From: Oscillospiraceae bacterium
GTDB lineage: Bacteria; Bacillota; Clostridia; Oscillospirales; Oscillospiraceae
DNA: 5,599 bases
Direction of reading: 5' to 3'
Assembly: GCA_029067025.1 (NCBI GenBank)
Contig: JAIEFH010000152.1
Coordinates: 1-5,599, forward strand
Positions 5,349-5,599 of the stretch are shown in pieces (position 1 is the stretch's first letter; each line of letters opens with the position of its first letter). The notes under the pieces are model-generated. The model had not been told where the DNA came from, did no database searches, and was given only the letters and a program-made list of their open reading frames with translations. Both the position numbers and the translations under genes were made by a program.

Positions 5349-5599
5349 TTAGAATTGCAGGCCGCCCTCGCGGGCGCCCTCGGCCAGAGCCTTCACGCGG
5401 CCGTGGTACAGATAGCCGCCGCGGTCAAACACAACGGCCTCAATGCCCTTGTCACGGGCGCGCTGGGCGATGGCCTCGCCCACCTTCTTGGCGGCCTCAC
5501 AATTGCTGCCGGGGCCCTCGAAGCCCTTCTCCTGGGAAGAAGCGGAGACCAGGGTGACACCCTTGGTATCGTCGATGAGCTGGGCGTAGATGTTGGTCT
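5349..5599 (-). CDS. rplR: Large-subunit ribosomal protein L18 (uL18), C-terminal part; 5' end outside window
   Basis: L18 binds 5S rRNA together with L5 and helps fix the 5S particle in the central protuberance of the 50S subunit. Only the last 82 residues are present. Translating the minus strand from the window edge gives an open frame beginning TNIYAQLIDD and ending with the family's typical tail, ALAEGAREGGLQF, then TAA at 5351-5349. The block DRGGYLYHGRVKALA (fragment residues 58-72) is the conserved C-terminal L18 motif. Full L18 is usually about 120 residues, so roughly 40 N-terminal residues lie beyond 5599. The gene is followed after 17 bases by rpsE, the normal spc-operon order. 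Nothing looks broken; the truncation is due only to the window edge. Confidence 0.96.
   Translation of the reverse strand, partial: TNIYAQLIDDTKGVTLVSASSQEKGFEGPGSNCEAAKKVGEAIAQRARDKGIEAVVFDRGGYLYHGRVKALAEGAREGGLQF

Overview
The window is a single run of twelve co-oriented genes on the minus strand, so transcription goes from high to low coordinates. It is the distal part of the bacterial spc (S10-spc-alpha) ribosomal protein cluster, running into the alpha-operon part. In transcription order the genes are rplR (5' end outside the window), rpsE, rpmD, rplO, secY, adk, map, a small KOW-domain RNA-binding protein gene, infA, rpmJ, rpsM and rpsK (3' end outside the window). All are intact except the two cut by the window edges. 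There is no mobile element, tRNA, rRNA or CRISPR array, and no stretch above 100 bases without a gene.

The organism is most likely a low-to-moderate-genome Firmicute of class Clostridia, with a G+C content that looks near 60% by eye. An Oscillospiraceae / Flavonifractor-like gut bacterium would fit. The grounds are the gene order secY-adk-map-KOW-infA-rpmJ-rpsM-rpsK, strong AGGAGG-type Shine-Dalgarno sites before almost every gene, a zinc-type adenylate kinase, a zinc-type L36, and the sequence style of the ribosomal proteins. The family-level placement is inference from memory, not a search.

Region by region: 5599-4176 encodes the ribosomal proteins L18, S5, L30 and L15. 4174-2834 encodes SecY, the pore of the Sec protein translocase. 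2816-1405 encodes adenylate kinase and methionine aminopeptidase. 1412-899 encodes a 96-residue KOW protein and translation factor IF-1. 819-1 encodes L36, S13 and the first 101 residues of S11. Together they supply ribosome parts, translation initiation, N-terminal Met removal, membrane export and adenine nucleotide balance. Gaps are 1-17 bases, apart from one 79-base gap before rpmJ; map and the KOW gene overlap by 8 bases, and several Shine-Dalgarno sites overlap the upstream stop codon. This points to one polycistronic, translationally coupled transcript, with no internal promoter or terminator that I can defend.

No undescribed system is visible. The points most worth a second look are the TTG start of infA with an 8-codon out-of-frame mini-ORF around it, the little-studied KOW gene nested against map, and the GTGA-versus-ATG start choices of adk and map.
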